Source: Paraktedonobacter sp034437695
GTDB lineage: Bacteria; Chloroflexota; Ktedonobacteria; Ktedonobacterales; Ktedonobacteraceae
Assembly (NCBI GenBank): GCA_034437695.1
Contig: DAOTTJ010000292.1
Coordinates: forward strand, 1 to 6,334
Direction of reading: 5' to 3'
Length of the DNA stretch: 6,334 nt
Program-made: the position numbers and the translations under genes
Notes under the pieces: generated by a model
What the model saw: only the letters and a program-made list of their open reading frames with translations
Databases searched by the model: none
What the model was told of the DNA's origin: nothing
Shown: positions 1 to 5,133 of the stretch, in pieces
Layout of the letters: every line of letters begins with the position of its first letter
Numbering within the stretch: the first letter of the stretch is position 1

Positions 1-16
1 CTCACAGACCCCCAGG

Positions 17-34
17 GCTATGCAATGCTCGGCA
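17..34 (+). repeat. Short repeat block, copy 1
   Basis: This 18-base block (GCTATGCAATGCTCGGCA) recurs at 901-918 in the same orientation with 16 of 18 bases matching. In both places it lies just left of a copy of the large palindromic repeat. It is probably part of the repeat's conserved flank. It is notable because the flank is direct while the palindrome beside it is inverted. Confidence 0.5.
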
Positions 35-60
35 TGTGGCCCTTCCCCCCTCTCAACAAC

Positions 61-143
61 GGATCGTGTTGCGAGCGTGTGACTGCGGCCCCACGCTCGC
101 AGCCCGATCCCAAAATCCTGGGGTGGGGGTCGCAAACCTCTGG
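61..143 (-). repeat. Palindromic intergenic repeat, copy 1 (truncated)
   Basis: Reverse-complemented, this stretch matches 921-1004. The first 50 bases (61-110) are identical, and the remainder differs by two substitutions and one indel. It contains a hairpin: a 6-bp outer stem (61-66 with 105-110), a 3x3 internal loop, a perfect 10-bp inner stem (TGCGAGCGTG with CACGCTCGCA) and a 12-base apical loop. The right arm continues as CAAAATCCTGGGG, but the left flank does not pair with it, so the outer arm seen in copy 2 is missing here. The small accessory hairpin of copy 2 is also degraded. There is no coding potential. It resembles a REP- or MITE-type element. Whether it is mobile is inference. 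Confidence 0.85.
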
Positions 144-226
144 CGGCAAAGGCGATAGTAGAATAATATATTGATCCATACACTATTCTGTCGCTAGAAA
201 GACTGAAAAAGTCAAAAGGAAAAACC

Positions 227-232
227 GGAGGA
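227..232 (+). promoter_or_regulatory. Ribosome binding site of the acetyltransferase
   Basis: GGAGGA lies 7 bases before the ATG at 240 and fixes that start. An ATG inside this region at 232 is out of frame and too close to the site. The strong site shows the full-length reading frame was once translated from 240 and not from the later GTG at 402. The AT-rich stretch at about 160-190 probably holds the promoter, but no convincing -35/-10 pair was found. Confidence 0.6.
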
Positions 233-239
233 TGTTTCT

Positions 240-773
240 ATGTCACTTCAACTTACACTTCGCCCTGCTCACGATCTTTCGCCAGACGAGCAACAAGCTA
301 TCCTTGATGTGTGCGCTCAGGCGTATGGATAAGACTTCACAGAAGTTTTCGCCCAGTTCTCTGACGCTCTCCATCTTCTCGCTCACTGGGAAAACGAACT
401 GGTGAGCCATGCCTGCTGGGTCACGCGCTGGCTTCAACCAGAGGGATTGCCGCTCCTCAAAACGGCGTATGTCGAGGCTGTGGCAACAATTCCTGCCTTG
501 CAAGGAAAAGGATTTGGTAGTGCCGTAATGCGCGGCGTGGCGACAGAAATTCAAGAGTACGCGTTAGGTGGACTATGTGCCGCCCATGACCATATGAGCT
601 TCTACCAGCGGCTTGGATGGGAGATGTGGCGTGGACCAAAGGTGATCCGCACACCCAAAGGACCGCTAGCCACCCCGGATGAGGATGTCATGATCTTTCG
701 CACAGCGCACACGCCCCCACTGGATGTTACTACAATGATTACCGCAGAATGGCGTGAAGGGGATTTATGGTGA
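240..773 (+). pseudogene. Aminoglycoside 2'-N-acetyltransferase-like GNAT protein, interrupted by one in-frame stop
   Basis: The frame from ATG 240 to TGA 771-773 spans 177 codons plus the stop, about the length of AAC(2')-I enzymes. Its only defect is an ochre TAA at 330-332 (codon 31). The frame runs on after it without a shift, and the DFTE that follows fits the conserved Gly-Asp-Phe region of AAC(2') proteins. Further on are the VEAVA strand (codons 78-82), the acetyl-CoA pyrophosphate loop QGKGFG (88-93), an FYQRLGW block, a WRGP block and a C-terminal EWREGDLW. That ending, with terminal Trp, is a hallmark of AAC(2'). The family transfers acetyl from acetyl-CoA to the 2'-amino group of aminoglycosides in the cytoplasm. 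A GAA-to-TAA change would explain the stop. A restart at GTG 402 is possible but has no clear Shine-Dalgarno and would lose the N-terminal strand. It is most likely a recent pseudogene or a base-call error; readthrough is less likely. Confidence 0.75.
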
Positions 774-914
774 GGTCGGTGCATTCAGCAATCCCACGAG
801 TTCAAAGCCTCGACAACAACATCTTTCGCTGGCTAGTCCAGGACGGTTCCTATTGCTAACCCGCTATCGTCCAGGTAGCAAATTACTGAATGTGTCGAGA
901 GCTATGTAATGCTC
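774..914. other. Non-coding gap with complementary segments
   Basis: No gene is supported between the acetyltransferase stop and the right-hand palindromic repeat. The stretch contains paired segments. CATTCAGCAAT (782-792) matches the complement of ATTACTGAATG (882-892) with one mismatch. CTCGACA (809-815) is the exact complement of TGTCGAG (893-899). TTGCTA (853-858) is the exact complement of TAGCAA (876-881). The first two pairs interlock and do not nest. This could be part of the adjacent repeat element or a structured transcript; no known RNA family was recognised. Confidence 0.4.
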
Positions 915-918
915 CGCA
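901..918 (+). repeat. Short repeat block, copy 2
   Basis: GCTATGTAATGCTCCGCA is the same-orientation partner of 17-34, with two substitutions. It runs directly into the small 8-bp hairpin that opens palindromic repeat copy 2. Confidence 0.5.
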
Positions 919-1017
919 AGCCAGAGGCTTGCGACCCTCCACCCCAGGGTTTTGGGATCGGGCTGCGAGCGTGGGGCCGCAGTCACACGCTCGCAACACG
1001 ATCCCAAAATCCTGGGG
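915..1017 (+). repeat. Palindromic intergenic repeat, copy 2 (complete)
   Basis: There are two hairpins in series. The first is CGCAAGCC (915-922) with GGCTTGCG (926-933), a perfect 8-bp stem with an AGA loop. The second spans 942-1017. Its 19-bp outer stem (942-960 with 999-1017) has one G-T wobble as its only defect, followed by a 3x3 internal loop (GGC 961-963 against ACA 996-998), a perfect 10-bp inner stem (964-973 with 986-995) and a 12-base loop (974-985). It matches copy 1 (61-143) in inverse orientation. A stem this long cannot be chance. Candidate origins are a REP-like element, a MITE, or a non-autonomous relative of hairpin-ended IS200/IS605-type elements. No transposase is in the window, and target-site duplications could not be assigned. 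Confidence 0.85.
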
Positions 1018-1092
1018 GTGAGGTGGATGGCAACATCTGATACGATAAGAGTGTGAAAAACAACCCCTCCATTTCCACTATCGCTTCCCCAT

Positions 1093-1103
1093 TATGATAA
1101 AAT
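1093..1103 (+). promoter_or_regulatory. Possible -10 region of the TetR-family gene
   Basis: TATGAT (1093-1098) and the overlapping TAAAAT (1098-1103) are the best -10-like hexamers upstream of the regulator and lie about 65-70 bases before its ATG. No good -35 hexamer stands at the right spacing. An 8-bp palindrome GAGATCTC (1120-1127) follows and could be part of an operator, but it is too short to argue from. Confidence 0.3.
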
Positions 1104-1166
1104 GAGAGATATCGCTGACGAGATCTCCCTGGTGAACCGCGGGCAGGACTGTGGAGGAGAAAAACC

Positions 1167-1775
1167 ATGACTATCAGTGCTTCAGGTCGCAATAACACGA
1201 CCGAAGAACGCCGCAAAGCTATCTTGCAGGCGGCTCTGCGCTCGTTCCTGACGAAGGGCTTTACCAATACGACGGTCGAAGAGATCCGCCAGCTCTCGGG
1301 GGCAAGTACTGGGAGCATCTACCACCATTTTGAGAATAAGGAAAAAATCGCCATCGAGCTGTACCGCGAGGGTCGCAACGATCTCAATCTGACTCTAGCC
1401 CAAAGCTTTGCCTGCACCGACCCGGCCGAGGGAGTCAAATCTCTGGTCCATAACTACCTCGATTGGTTTGAGCGCTCTCCCGACCTCGGTCTCTATGTGA
1501 TTCAGGCGGCCAACACCGAGTACCTGGGACGCCATGTCGAGGAGATCCGCCTCTCGCTGGATACCTTTCCCCAACGCTTTTTTGCCTGGCTCGCTCCCTT
1601 TATCGCAGCCGGTACAATCGCCGTCTATCCACAACACCTCTATCCCCCCCTGACCCTGGGGGCCAGCCGCGATTTTATCCGCCGCTGGCTGCGCAATCGT
1701 CTGCCCGAACAACTTTCAGAAGCACGCGAACCCCTGGCCCAGGCTGCCTGGCTGGTGCTCTCAGCCCAGCACTAG
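1167..1775 (+). CDS. TetR/AcrR-family transcriptional regulator
   Basis: This 202-residue protein has a typical TetR length and layout. Residues 15-61 form the DNA-binding domain: a first helix (RRKAILQAALRSFLTKGF), then TTVEEI, then the helix-turn-helix GASTGSIYHHF (45-55) followed by NKEKI, where the recognition helix meets the conserved Tyr-x-His-Phe. Residues from about 65 to 202 should form the helical ligand-binding and dimer domain. That part has no motif naming a ligand; YVIQAANTEYL (about 111-121) suggests a generic TetR_C fold. A strong GGAGGAG (1153-1159) sits 7 bases before the ATG, so the start is secure. TetR proteins are cytoplasmic dimeric repressors, often of a neighbouring gene. 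Neither neighbour is an obvious target: upstream is the palindromic repeat and the broken acetyltransferase, and downstream is a convergent gene. It may act on itself or at a distance. Confidence 0.9.
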   Translation: MTISASGRNNTTEERRKAILQAALRSFLTKGFTNTTVEEIRQLSGASTGSIYHHFENKEKIAIELYREGRNDLNLTLAQSFACTDPAEGVKSLVHNYLDWFERSPDLGLYVIQAANTEYLGRHVEEIRLSLDTFPQRFFAWLAPFIAAGTIAVYPQHLYPPLTLGASRDFIRRWLRNRLPEQLSEAREPLAQAAWLVLSAQH

Positions 1776-1932
1776 CCCGCTCTGATTGGCAAAGACGTGG
1801 ACCCCCTTTAGTTGGTACCCGCTCGCTACGCAGACATTCCAGGCAACCCCCAACTACTGTACACGCGGCTGGCGAGGTCCTGCAAGAGTGTGTAAAAACT
1901 GTTTATTTAACTCACCCGCACAGGTCCAGACA

Positions 1933-1956
1933 TCTACCACATCGTCCAGTGGTAGA
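1933..1956. terminator. Stem-loop between convergent genes, possible terminator
   Basis: TCTACCAC (1933-1940) pairs perfectly with GTGGTAGA (1949-1956) around an 8-base loop, in the 275-base gap where the TetR gene and the minus-strand gene ending at 2051 run towards each other. Further inverted repeats follow at 1962-1975 (AGCTC/GAGCT) and 1980-1992 (GCCTTT-A-AAAGGC). No run of T follows on either strand, so it is not a textbook intrinsic terminator. A stem of this size is also close to chance expectation. Position is the main argument. No gene is supported in 1776-2050. Confidence 0.3.
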
Positions 1957-2050
1957 CACTCAGCTCGCTTGAGCTTCACGCCTTTAAAAGGCTAACTACA
2001 AGCAACACGCTGCAAAAAGCGACGAGAAGTATCCACGCTCGCTCACTCCA

Positions 2051-2554
2051 CTACTCCTCACGATCAACCTGTTGCAGACGCGTTGCAGCTATACGCACTA
2101 AAGCTCGACGTTCCTGTAAATCAACGGGATGCCGCCTGAACGGTCTGCCGTGTACGTCCACTTCGTACTTATTGACGTATACACGATTCCCACAATAGAC
2201 GTTATGCTGCGTAAATTCCTCGGCGGTCGTCTCACGCCTCTGCTGCCAGAGCGCCAGTGGAGCATCCAGATACCACGGCTCGGCCAGGACGTATCGCGGA
2301 TCGTCGATCCACTTAGGCTCAGGTACTTCGTAAGTAGCGCAAAACCAGCGTACAGAAGCAGCGCAAAAAGCAGCCCATTGCTGAAATTCGACCGGATATC
2401 TTTCTGGAAGCGCATCATGAACCAGGCGTTCCCGCTCATTTAAGTGGTAAGCATACCAATCATCCACAAAACCATCCAACGCAGACCAGGGGTCAGCACC
2501 CTGACAGATCTGCTCAAAGGATAGCCTCATTGTTTGATAGTGACCAAGATACAT
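2051..2554 (-). CDS. Conserved protein of unknown function, rich in Trp and Tyr
   Basis: The chosen start is the ATG at 2554, because AGGAGG (2560-2565) sits 5 bases before it. The upstream in-frame ATG at 2575 would lie inside the -10 box and has no ribosome site of its own. The 167-residue product has no signal peptide or membrane helix, so it should be a soluble cytoplasmic protein. It has an acidic, aromatic N-terminal half, including DDWYAYHLNERERLV (about 31-45) and EFQQWAAFCAASVRWFCATY (56-75). A central VPEPKWIDDPRY...LAEPWY block (about 77-95) is followed by TAEEFTQHNVYCGNRVYVNK (110-129). The layout W-x-D-D/P-R-x-x-L-x-x-P-W-Y then E-F-x-x-x-N resembles small uncharacterised proteins I associate with actinobacterial and chloroflexal genomes, sometimes beside helix-turn-helix genes. 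That link is from memory. No catalytic motif is evident. It stands alone and ends towards the TetR gene. Confidence 0.8.
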   Translation of the reverse strand: MYLGHYQTMRLSFEQICQGADPWSALDGFVDDWYAYHLNERERLVHDALPERYPVEFQQWAAFCAASVRWFCATYEVPEPKWIDDPRYVLAEPWYLDAPLALWQQRRETTAEEFTQHNVYCGNRVYVNKYEVDVHGRPFRRHPVDLQERRALVRIAATRLQQVDREE

Positions 2555-2573
2555 ACATGCCTCCTCCCTCCCC

Positions 2574-2579
2574 ATTATA
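2574..2579 (-). promoter_or_regulatory. Consensus -10 box for the unknown-function gene
   Basis: Read on the minus strand this is TATAAT, a perfect -10 hexamer. No good -35 lies 16-18 bases upstream; TTGCTT is present but only 6 bases away. Transcription would begin near 2567, giving a very short leader that contains little more than the GGGAGGGAGGAGG ribosome site and the ATG at 2554. This supports the shorter start of that gene. Confidence 0.45.
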
Positions 2580-2965
2580 AAAGAAAAGCAAGAGAATAAT
2601 CTAGTGTTCTAGCCAGAAAATCGACAGTGCGCGATATCTCATCAAAGGAGAGATTTTCCCACATAGACCGCACAAAAAAAAGACTCCCCTAAACCCTATT
2701 CCTCTTAGCACCTCCAGCCGATTACTCTTAGTGAGAGGTCAAGGACGCTTCTCCTAAAGAGCGTAACGTCCTCGCTGCCAGGACCCAAACGATCTCTTCT
2801 CGCGTTTCTTGCCACCAGGTGAGTAAAAAGCAGACAGATCTCTCTTCTACTTACATCGTCACGCATAGAAATTATCCACCCACACACCTCTGAGGGAGTA
2901 AAAAGCCAGCAACCGGAAAATTTCCGACATAAAAAATGCAAAGAGTCGCTTCTTCAAACGACATC
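2580..2965. other. Divergent intergenic region without a supported gene
   Basis: This stretch separates two divergently transcribed genes. It is relatively AT-rich, with an A8 run near 2673. The one open frame (2705-2941, minus) starts at TTG, lacks a Shine-Dalgarno and has no family resemblance, so it was not called. A short pair, GAAAATC (2616-2622) with GATTTTC (2652-2658), overlaps a second pair, ATCTC (2636-2640) with GAGAT (2650-2654). The two foldings are mutually exclusive, but such short arms are expected by chance. Confidence 0.5.
2914..2926. promoter_or_regulatory. 13-base palindrome upstream of the metal transporter promoter
   Basis: CGGAAA-A-TTTCCG is a perfect 6+1+6 palindrome centred about 50 bases upstream of the transporter's -10 box. 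It could be a binding site for a dimeric regulator, for example a metal sensor. It matches no operator consensus I can name. About one or two such palindromes are expected by chance in a window this long, so the support is mainly positional. Confidence 0.2.
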
Positions 2966-2974
2966 TGCTATACT
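2966..2974 (+). promoter_or_regulatory. Extended -10 promoter of the metal transporter gene
   Basis: TGCTATACT combines the TG of an extended -10 (2966-2967) with TATACT (2969-2974), five of six bases matching the consensus. The -35 position holds only TCGCTT (2946-2951, 17-base spacer), a poor match, as is usual for extended -10 promoters. Transcription should start near 2981-2983. That places the ATG at 2983 at the extreme 5' end of the message and the ATG at 3013 about 30 bases in. Confidence 0.5.
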
Positions 2975-3012
2975 TTCCCCAGATGAAACCCATTATTGAT
3001 AGCAGGAATACG

Positions 3013-3696
3013 ATGGAACAGATCATAGAGCAACATCCTCATAAAGGCACCTGGCTACGCGAAATCGTCTTTGGACTCAACGACGGACTGGTGACAACGC
3101 TCGTCTTTCTCATGGCCGTGAGCGGAGGGTCAACCTCAAATCTCCTTTTGATTATGCTCAGCGAAGTACTGGCTGGCGGCGTCTCGATGATGCTCGGCGG
3201 CTATCTCTCCGCTCGCACAGAACAGGAGATCCTCGACCACCGCATCGCTATCGAACGCTACGAGATTATCCACGAACCAGAAGAAGAACGCGCGGAACTG
3301 CGAGCAATCTACCGCCGCAAAGGCATCCAGGGACCTCTGCTCGACCGCATTATTACTCATCTGACCGCCGACGAGGAACGCTGGCATCAAGCAATGGTAC
3401 ACGACGAACTGGGCGTAGTGGAAGATGTCAGGAGCAATCCCTGGTGGCAAGGTCTTCAGATAGGCCTCTCTTTCGTCATCGGCGGCCTCATTCCAACCAT
3501 CCCGGTCCTGCTCTCCTTACCACAACCTCGCTGGTGGGCCTACGGCCTGACTGCCATCACAGCCATGAGCCTCGGCACCATCAAAGCTCGCTATACGCTG
3601 AAAAGTCCGCTCCGCGCCGGCCTGGAGTTCCTGGTAGTCGTCACCCTGGGGACACTCGCAGGCGTCGGTCTCGGCTTCCTCTTACACGTCGGATAA
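3013..3696 (+). CDS. VIT1/CCC1-family iron/manganese transporter
   Basis: This predicted inner-membrane protein of 227 residues belongs to the VIT1/CCC1 family, which moves Fe2+ or Mn2+, typically out of the cytoplasm. Residues 18-36 (IVFGLNDGLVTTLVFLMAV) form TM1 with the hallmark FGLNDG. TM2 (about 44-65) ends in GGVSMMLGGYLSART, with the conserved Met-Gly-Gly pattern. The soluble part between TM2 and TM3 (about 68-140) carries the Glu-rich metal-binding region: E70, E72, the 88-95 Glu cluster, then DEERWHQAMVHDELG (120-134), whose Met-x-x-x-Glu matches family metal ligands. Three further helices follow (about 150-172, 178-190, 203-226). I prefer ATG 3013 because AGGA (3004-3007) lies 5 bases before it and family N-termini are short. 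ATG 2983 would add 10 residues and have almost no leader. The direction of transport and the metal are inferred from the family. Confidence 0.88.
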   Translation: MEQIIEQHPHKGTWLREIVFGLNDGLVTTLVFLMAVSGGSTSNLLLIMLSEVLAGGVSMMLGGYLSARTEQEILDHRIAIERYEIIHEPEEERAELRAIYRRKGIQGPLLDRIITHLTADEERWHQAMVHDELGVVEDVRSNPWWQGLQIGLSFVIGGLIPTIPVLLSLPQPRWWAYGLTAITAMSLGTIKARYTLKSPLRAGLEFLVVVTLGTLAGVGLGFLLHVG

Positions 3697-3806
3697 CCGC
3701 CCCCTCCCGATCGCGCAACCCGAGGAACTCGCCACATCAGAAAACTGTGAAAATCTACCTGTACAGAAGTTCACACGTACATAAGAATATGTCGATGATA
3801 CATCTG

Positions 3807-3819
3807 CTTGCCAGGCAAG
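3807..3819. promoter_or_regulatory. 13-base palindrome upstream of the zinc-ribbon membrane protein gene
   Basis: CTTGCC-A-GGCAAG is a perfect 6+1+6 palindrome about 48 bases before the ATG at 3868, in the 171-base gap after the transporter gene. It could be an operator, but palindromes of this size occur once or twice by chance in a window this long. No clear promoter hexamers were found in the gap. Confidence 0.15.
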
Positions 3820-3867
3820 GGAAACCGCGTTCTGGGAACGCCATACACAAGAAGGAAGACGCTACCA

Positions 3868-4380
3868 ATGAACTATCAACCGCCACAACGCTTCTGCACC
3901 ACCTGTGGACAACCACTTGCCCCCGGCGCAACCTTCTGCGTCGCGTGCGGAACGCGCATAGGCGCTCCCATGCCTGGTCAGCCGCTTGCAGGAGCGCAGT
4001 CGGCCTATCAGGCCCAGCAACAGATCCAGACTCAGGAGCAGAACGAAGAAGGGCAAATCATGGAAGCGCTGGCCGCGGGCTACCTCGCCAACCGCGCAGG
4101 CCAGATCCGACCCCGGCGGCGTGTCCGGCGCTCACTGAGGTCAAGAGCAAGCGGGTGTGGATGTGTCTTACTCATCATGGTGGCGCTGATCGGACCCTTC
4201 GTTGGCGTGGCACTCACGACGGGCATTCTCCATACGGTCTTCCTCTGGATGGCTGGTACGCTCTTCATCCTTCTCTTACTGATCGGATTGCTTGCCCTCC
4301 TCAGAACCAAAGAGGGACGCGAGGCGCTGACCGAGGGTTGCCTGGATGCCATCCTCGGAGGATTGTTCGGCGGCGGCTAA
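3868..4380 (+). CDS. Zinc-ribbon protein with two C-terminal membrane helices
   Basis: This 170-residue protein opens with a zinc ribbon (residues 8-30): CTTCG at 10-14 and CVACG at 24-28, the common C-x-x-C-G...C-x-x-C-G pattern that binds one zinc. A Gln/Ala-rich linker (about 35-65) follows. Then comes a strongly basic stretch, RPRRRVRRSLRSR (81-93), which by the positive-inside rule keeps the N-terminus in the cytoplasm. Two adjacent hydrophobic helices span about 99-121 and 122-145 with a very short turn between them, so both termini should be cytoplasmic. The Gly-rich tail (GGLFGGG) is cytoplasmic. A longer frame exists to an ATG at 3808, but its extra 20 residues are basic and unlike the family. 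The ATG at 3868 has AGGAAG (3853-3858) upstream and places the zinc ribbon near the N-terminus as usual. The molecular role is unknown; such proteins are common in Ktedonobacteria. Confidence 0.8.
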   Translation: MNYQPPQRFCTTCGQPLAPGATFCVACGTRIGAPMPGQPLAGAQSAYQAQQQIQTQEQNEEGQIMEALAAGYLANRAGQIRPRRRVRRSLRSRASGCGCVLLIMVALIGPFVGVALTTGILHTVFLWMAGTLFILLLLIGLLALLRTKEGREALTEGCLDAILGGLFGGG

Positions 4381-4397
4381 ACCTCTCTCATACCTGC

Positions 4398-4427
4398 CCA
4401 GCGAGCCGCCTTGCAACGACTCGCTGG
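4398..4427 (+). terminator. Stem-loop after the zinc-ribbon membrane protein gene
   Basis: CCAGCGAG (4398-4405) pairs perfectly with CTCGCTGG (4420-4427) around a 14-base loop, starting 17 bases after the stop at 4380. A second weaker pair, TCGCC (4428-4432) with GGCGA (4443-4447), follows immediately. No T run follows, so it is only a possible terminator or message-end stabiliser. An 8-bp arm alone is near chance expectation. Confidence 0.35.
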
Positions 4428-4480
4428 TCGCCAATCGGCTGAGGCGAGAATAATCAGCCCATTCACCCGAGGTAAAACAC

Positions 4481-4942
4481 ATGACACAGACAGTAACAAC
4501 CGTTAAAAAACCACGCAGCTTTATCAGCAGAGCAGAAAACCTCATGACAAACATCCAGGTCTTCCTCTACCGTTTGAGCGGAGGAACCGTCGCCGGAAAA
4601 TTTAGCGGCGCACCGGTCCTCTTGCTGACCACCACCGGGCGCAAGACGGGCAAGAAACGTACCAAGCCCCTGATCTACTTGCAGAATAACGATCAGGCCA
4701 TACTCGTCGCCTCGCATGGTGGCGCTCCAACTCATCCAATCTGGTGGCTCAACATGCAAAAAGACCCGCACGTCGAGATACAGATCAAGCGCACCGTCCA
4801 GCAAGTCGTAGCCAGAGAGGCCACACCCGCAGAACGCGAGACGCTCTGGCCCAAAATGGTCGCCCTGTACTCCGACTACGCAAACTACCAGCAACGCACG
4901 ACACGCACGATTCCCGTCGTCATCCTGGAACAAGCGCACTAG
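4481..4942 (+). CDS. Ddn-like nitroreductase/deazaflavin (F420)-dependent oxidoreductase family protein
   Basis: The 153-residue length is typical of the single-domain Ddn family, a split-barrel fold using reduced F420 (or another flavin) to reduce quinones, nitro compounds or other substrates, often near the membrane. Family blocks are in order: an amphipathic N-terminal helix (about 14-33) ending FLYRLSGG; the strand and cofactor-phosphate loop LLLTTTGRKTGKKRTKPL (47-64), with its Gly-Arg-Lys-Thr-Gly signature; ASHGGAPTHPIWWLNMQKDP (77-96), matching the family's Ser-x-Gly-Gly...Pro-x-Trp-x-x-Asn-Leu pattern; and REATPAERETLWPKMVALYSDYANYQQRT (from about 112). The C-terminal strand is IPVVIL. 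GAGG (4469-4472) lies 8 bases before the ATG. The substrate cannot be read from the sequence. If the cofactor is F420, the organism must make it, which fits Chloroflexota or Actinomycetota. The gene stands about 100 bases after the previous one, with a stem-loop between, so it may be transcribed separately. Confidence 0.88.
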   Translation: MTQTVTTVKKPRSFISRAENLMTNIQVFLYRLSGGTVAGKFSGAPVLLLTTTGRKTGKKRTKPLIYLQNNDQAILVASHGGAPTHPIWWLNMQKDPHVEIQIKRTVQQVVAREATPAERETLWPKMVALYSDYANYQQRTTRTIPVVILEQAH

Positions 4943-4986
4943 CACCCGATCAGCTAGCTACTGCTCTAACTCAATCAGGCGGGAGA

Positions 4987-5021
4987 AGAGGTGATTGTCA
5001 CACTCCGCTGCAATCACCTCT
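4987..5021. terminator. Perfect 11-bp stem-loop between convergent genes
   Basis: AGAGGTGATTG (4987-4997) pairs exactly with CAATCACCTCT (5011-5021) around a 13-base loop. It lies 45 bases past the oxidoreductase stop and 113 bases past the stop of the minus-strand zinc-ribbon gene, so it could end transcripts from both sides. No T run follows on either strand. Chance occurrence of an 11-bp perfect stem with a short loop in a window this size is a few per cent at most, so it is likely functional. A 10-bp palindrome, AGGCATGCCT, also lies in the gap at 5069-5078. Confidence 0.5.
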
Positions 5022-5133
5022 CGTCCGCTCAATCCGTTCCTTAACAAGTAAATACACAAACAAAAGAAAGGCATGCCTCATGCTTCACATCTTCAACACA
5101 AGCGTCACCCCAGGCACAAACCGCAGAGCGTTA

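Noticed and set aside
1786..1995. 69-codon open frame after the TetR gene, plus strand
   Set aside because: It starts at TTG without a Shine-Dalgarno, runs through the intergenic stem-loop, and its composition resembles no protein family.
1936..2005. tRNA-like stretch (ATCGTCCAGTGGTAGA recalls the D-arm region of tRNA-Gln)
   Set aside because: A 4-bp stem with a 7-base loop follows, but position 33 is not T, there is no T-arm GGTTCGAATCC-like segment, and no acceptor stem closes. The resemblance is limited to one arm.
2616..2658. Attenuator-like competing hairpins
   Set aside because: The arms are only 5-7 bases, no leader peptide or adjacent gene start is in position to use them, and such pairs are common by chance.
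2705..2941. 78-codon open frame on the minus strand
   Set aside because: It starts at TTG, has no ribosome site and no recognisable motif, and lies in the region upstream of the transporter promoter.
1980..3819. Three 6+1+6 palindromes with a central A (1980-1992, 2914-2926, 3807-3819) as one operator family
   Set aside because: Their arms are unrelated in sequence, and one or two such palindromes are expected by chance in about 6.3 kb (6334/4096).
3444..4442. Long plus-strand open frame of 332 codons
   Set aside because: It overlaps the transporter and the zinc-ribbon membrane protein in another frame. Its translation is rich in Arg, His, Pro and Ser, the typical product of an out-of-frame read.
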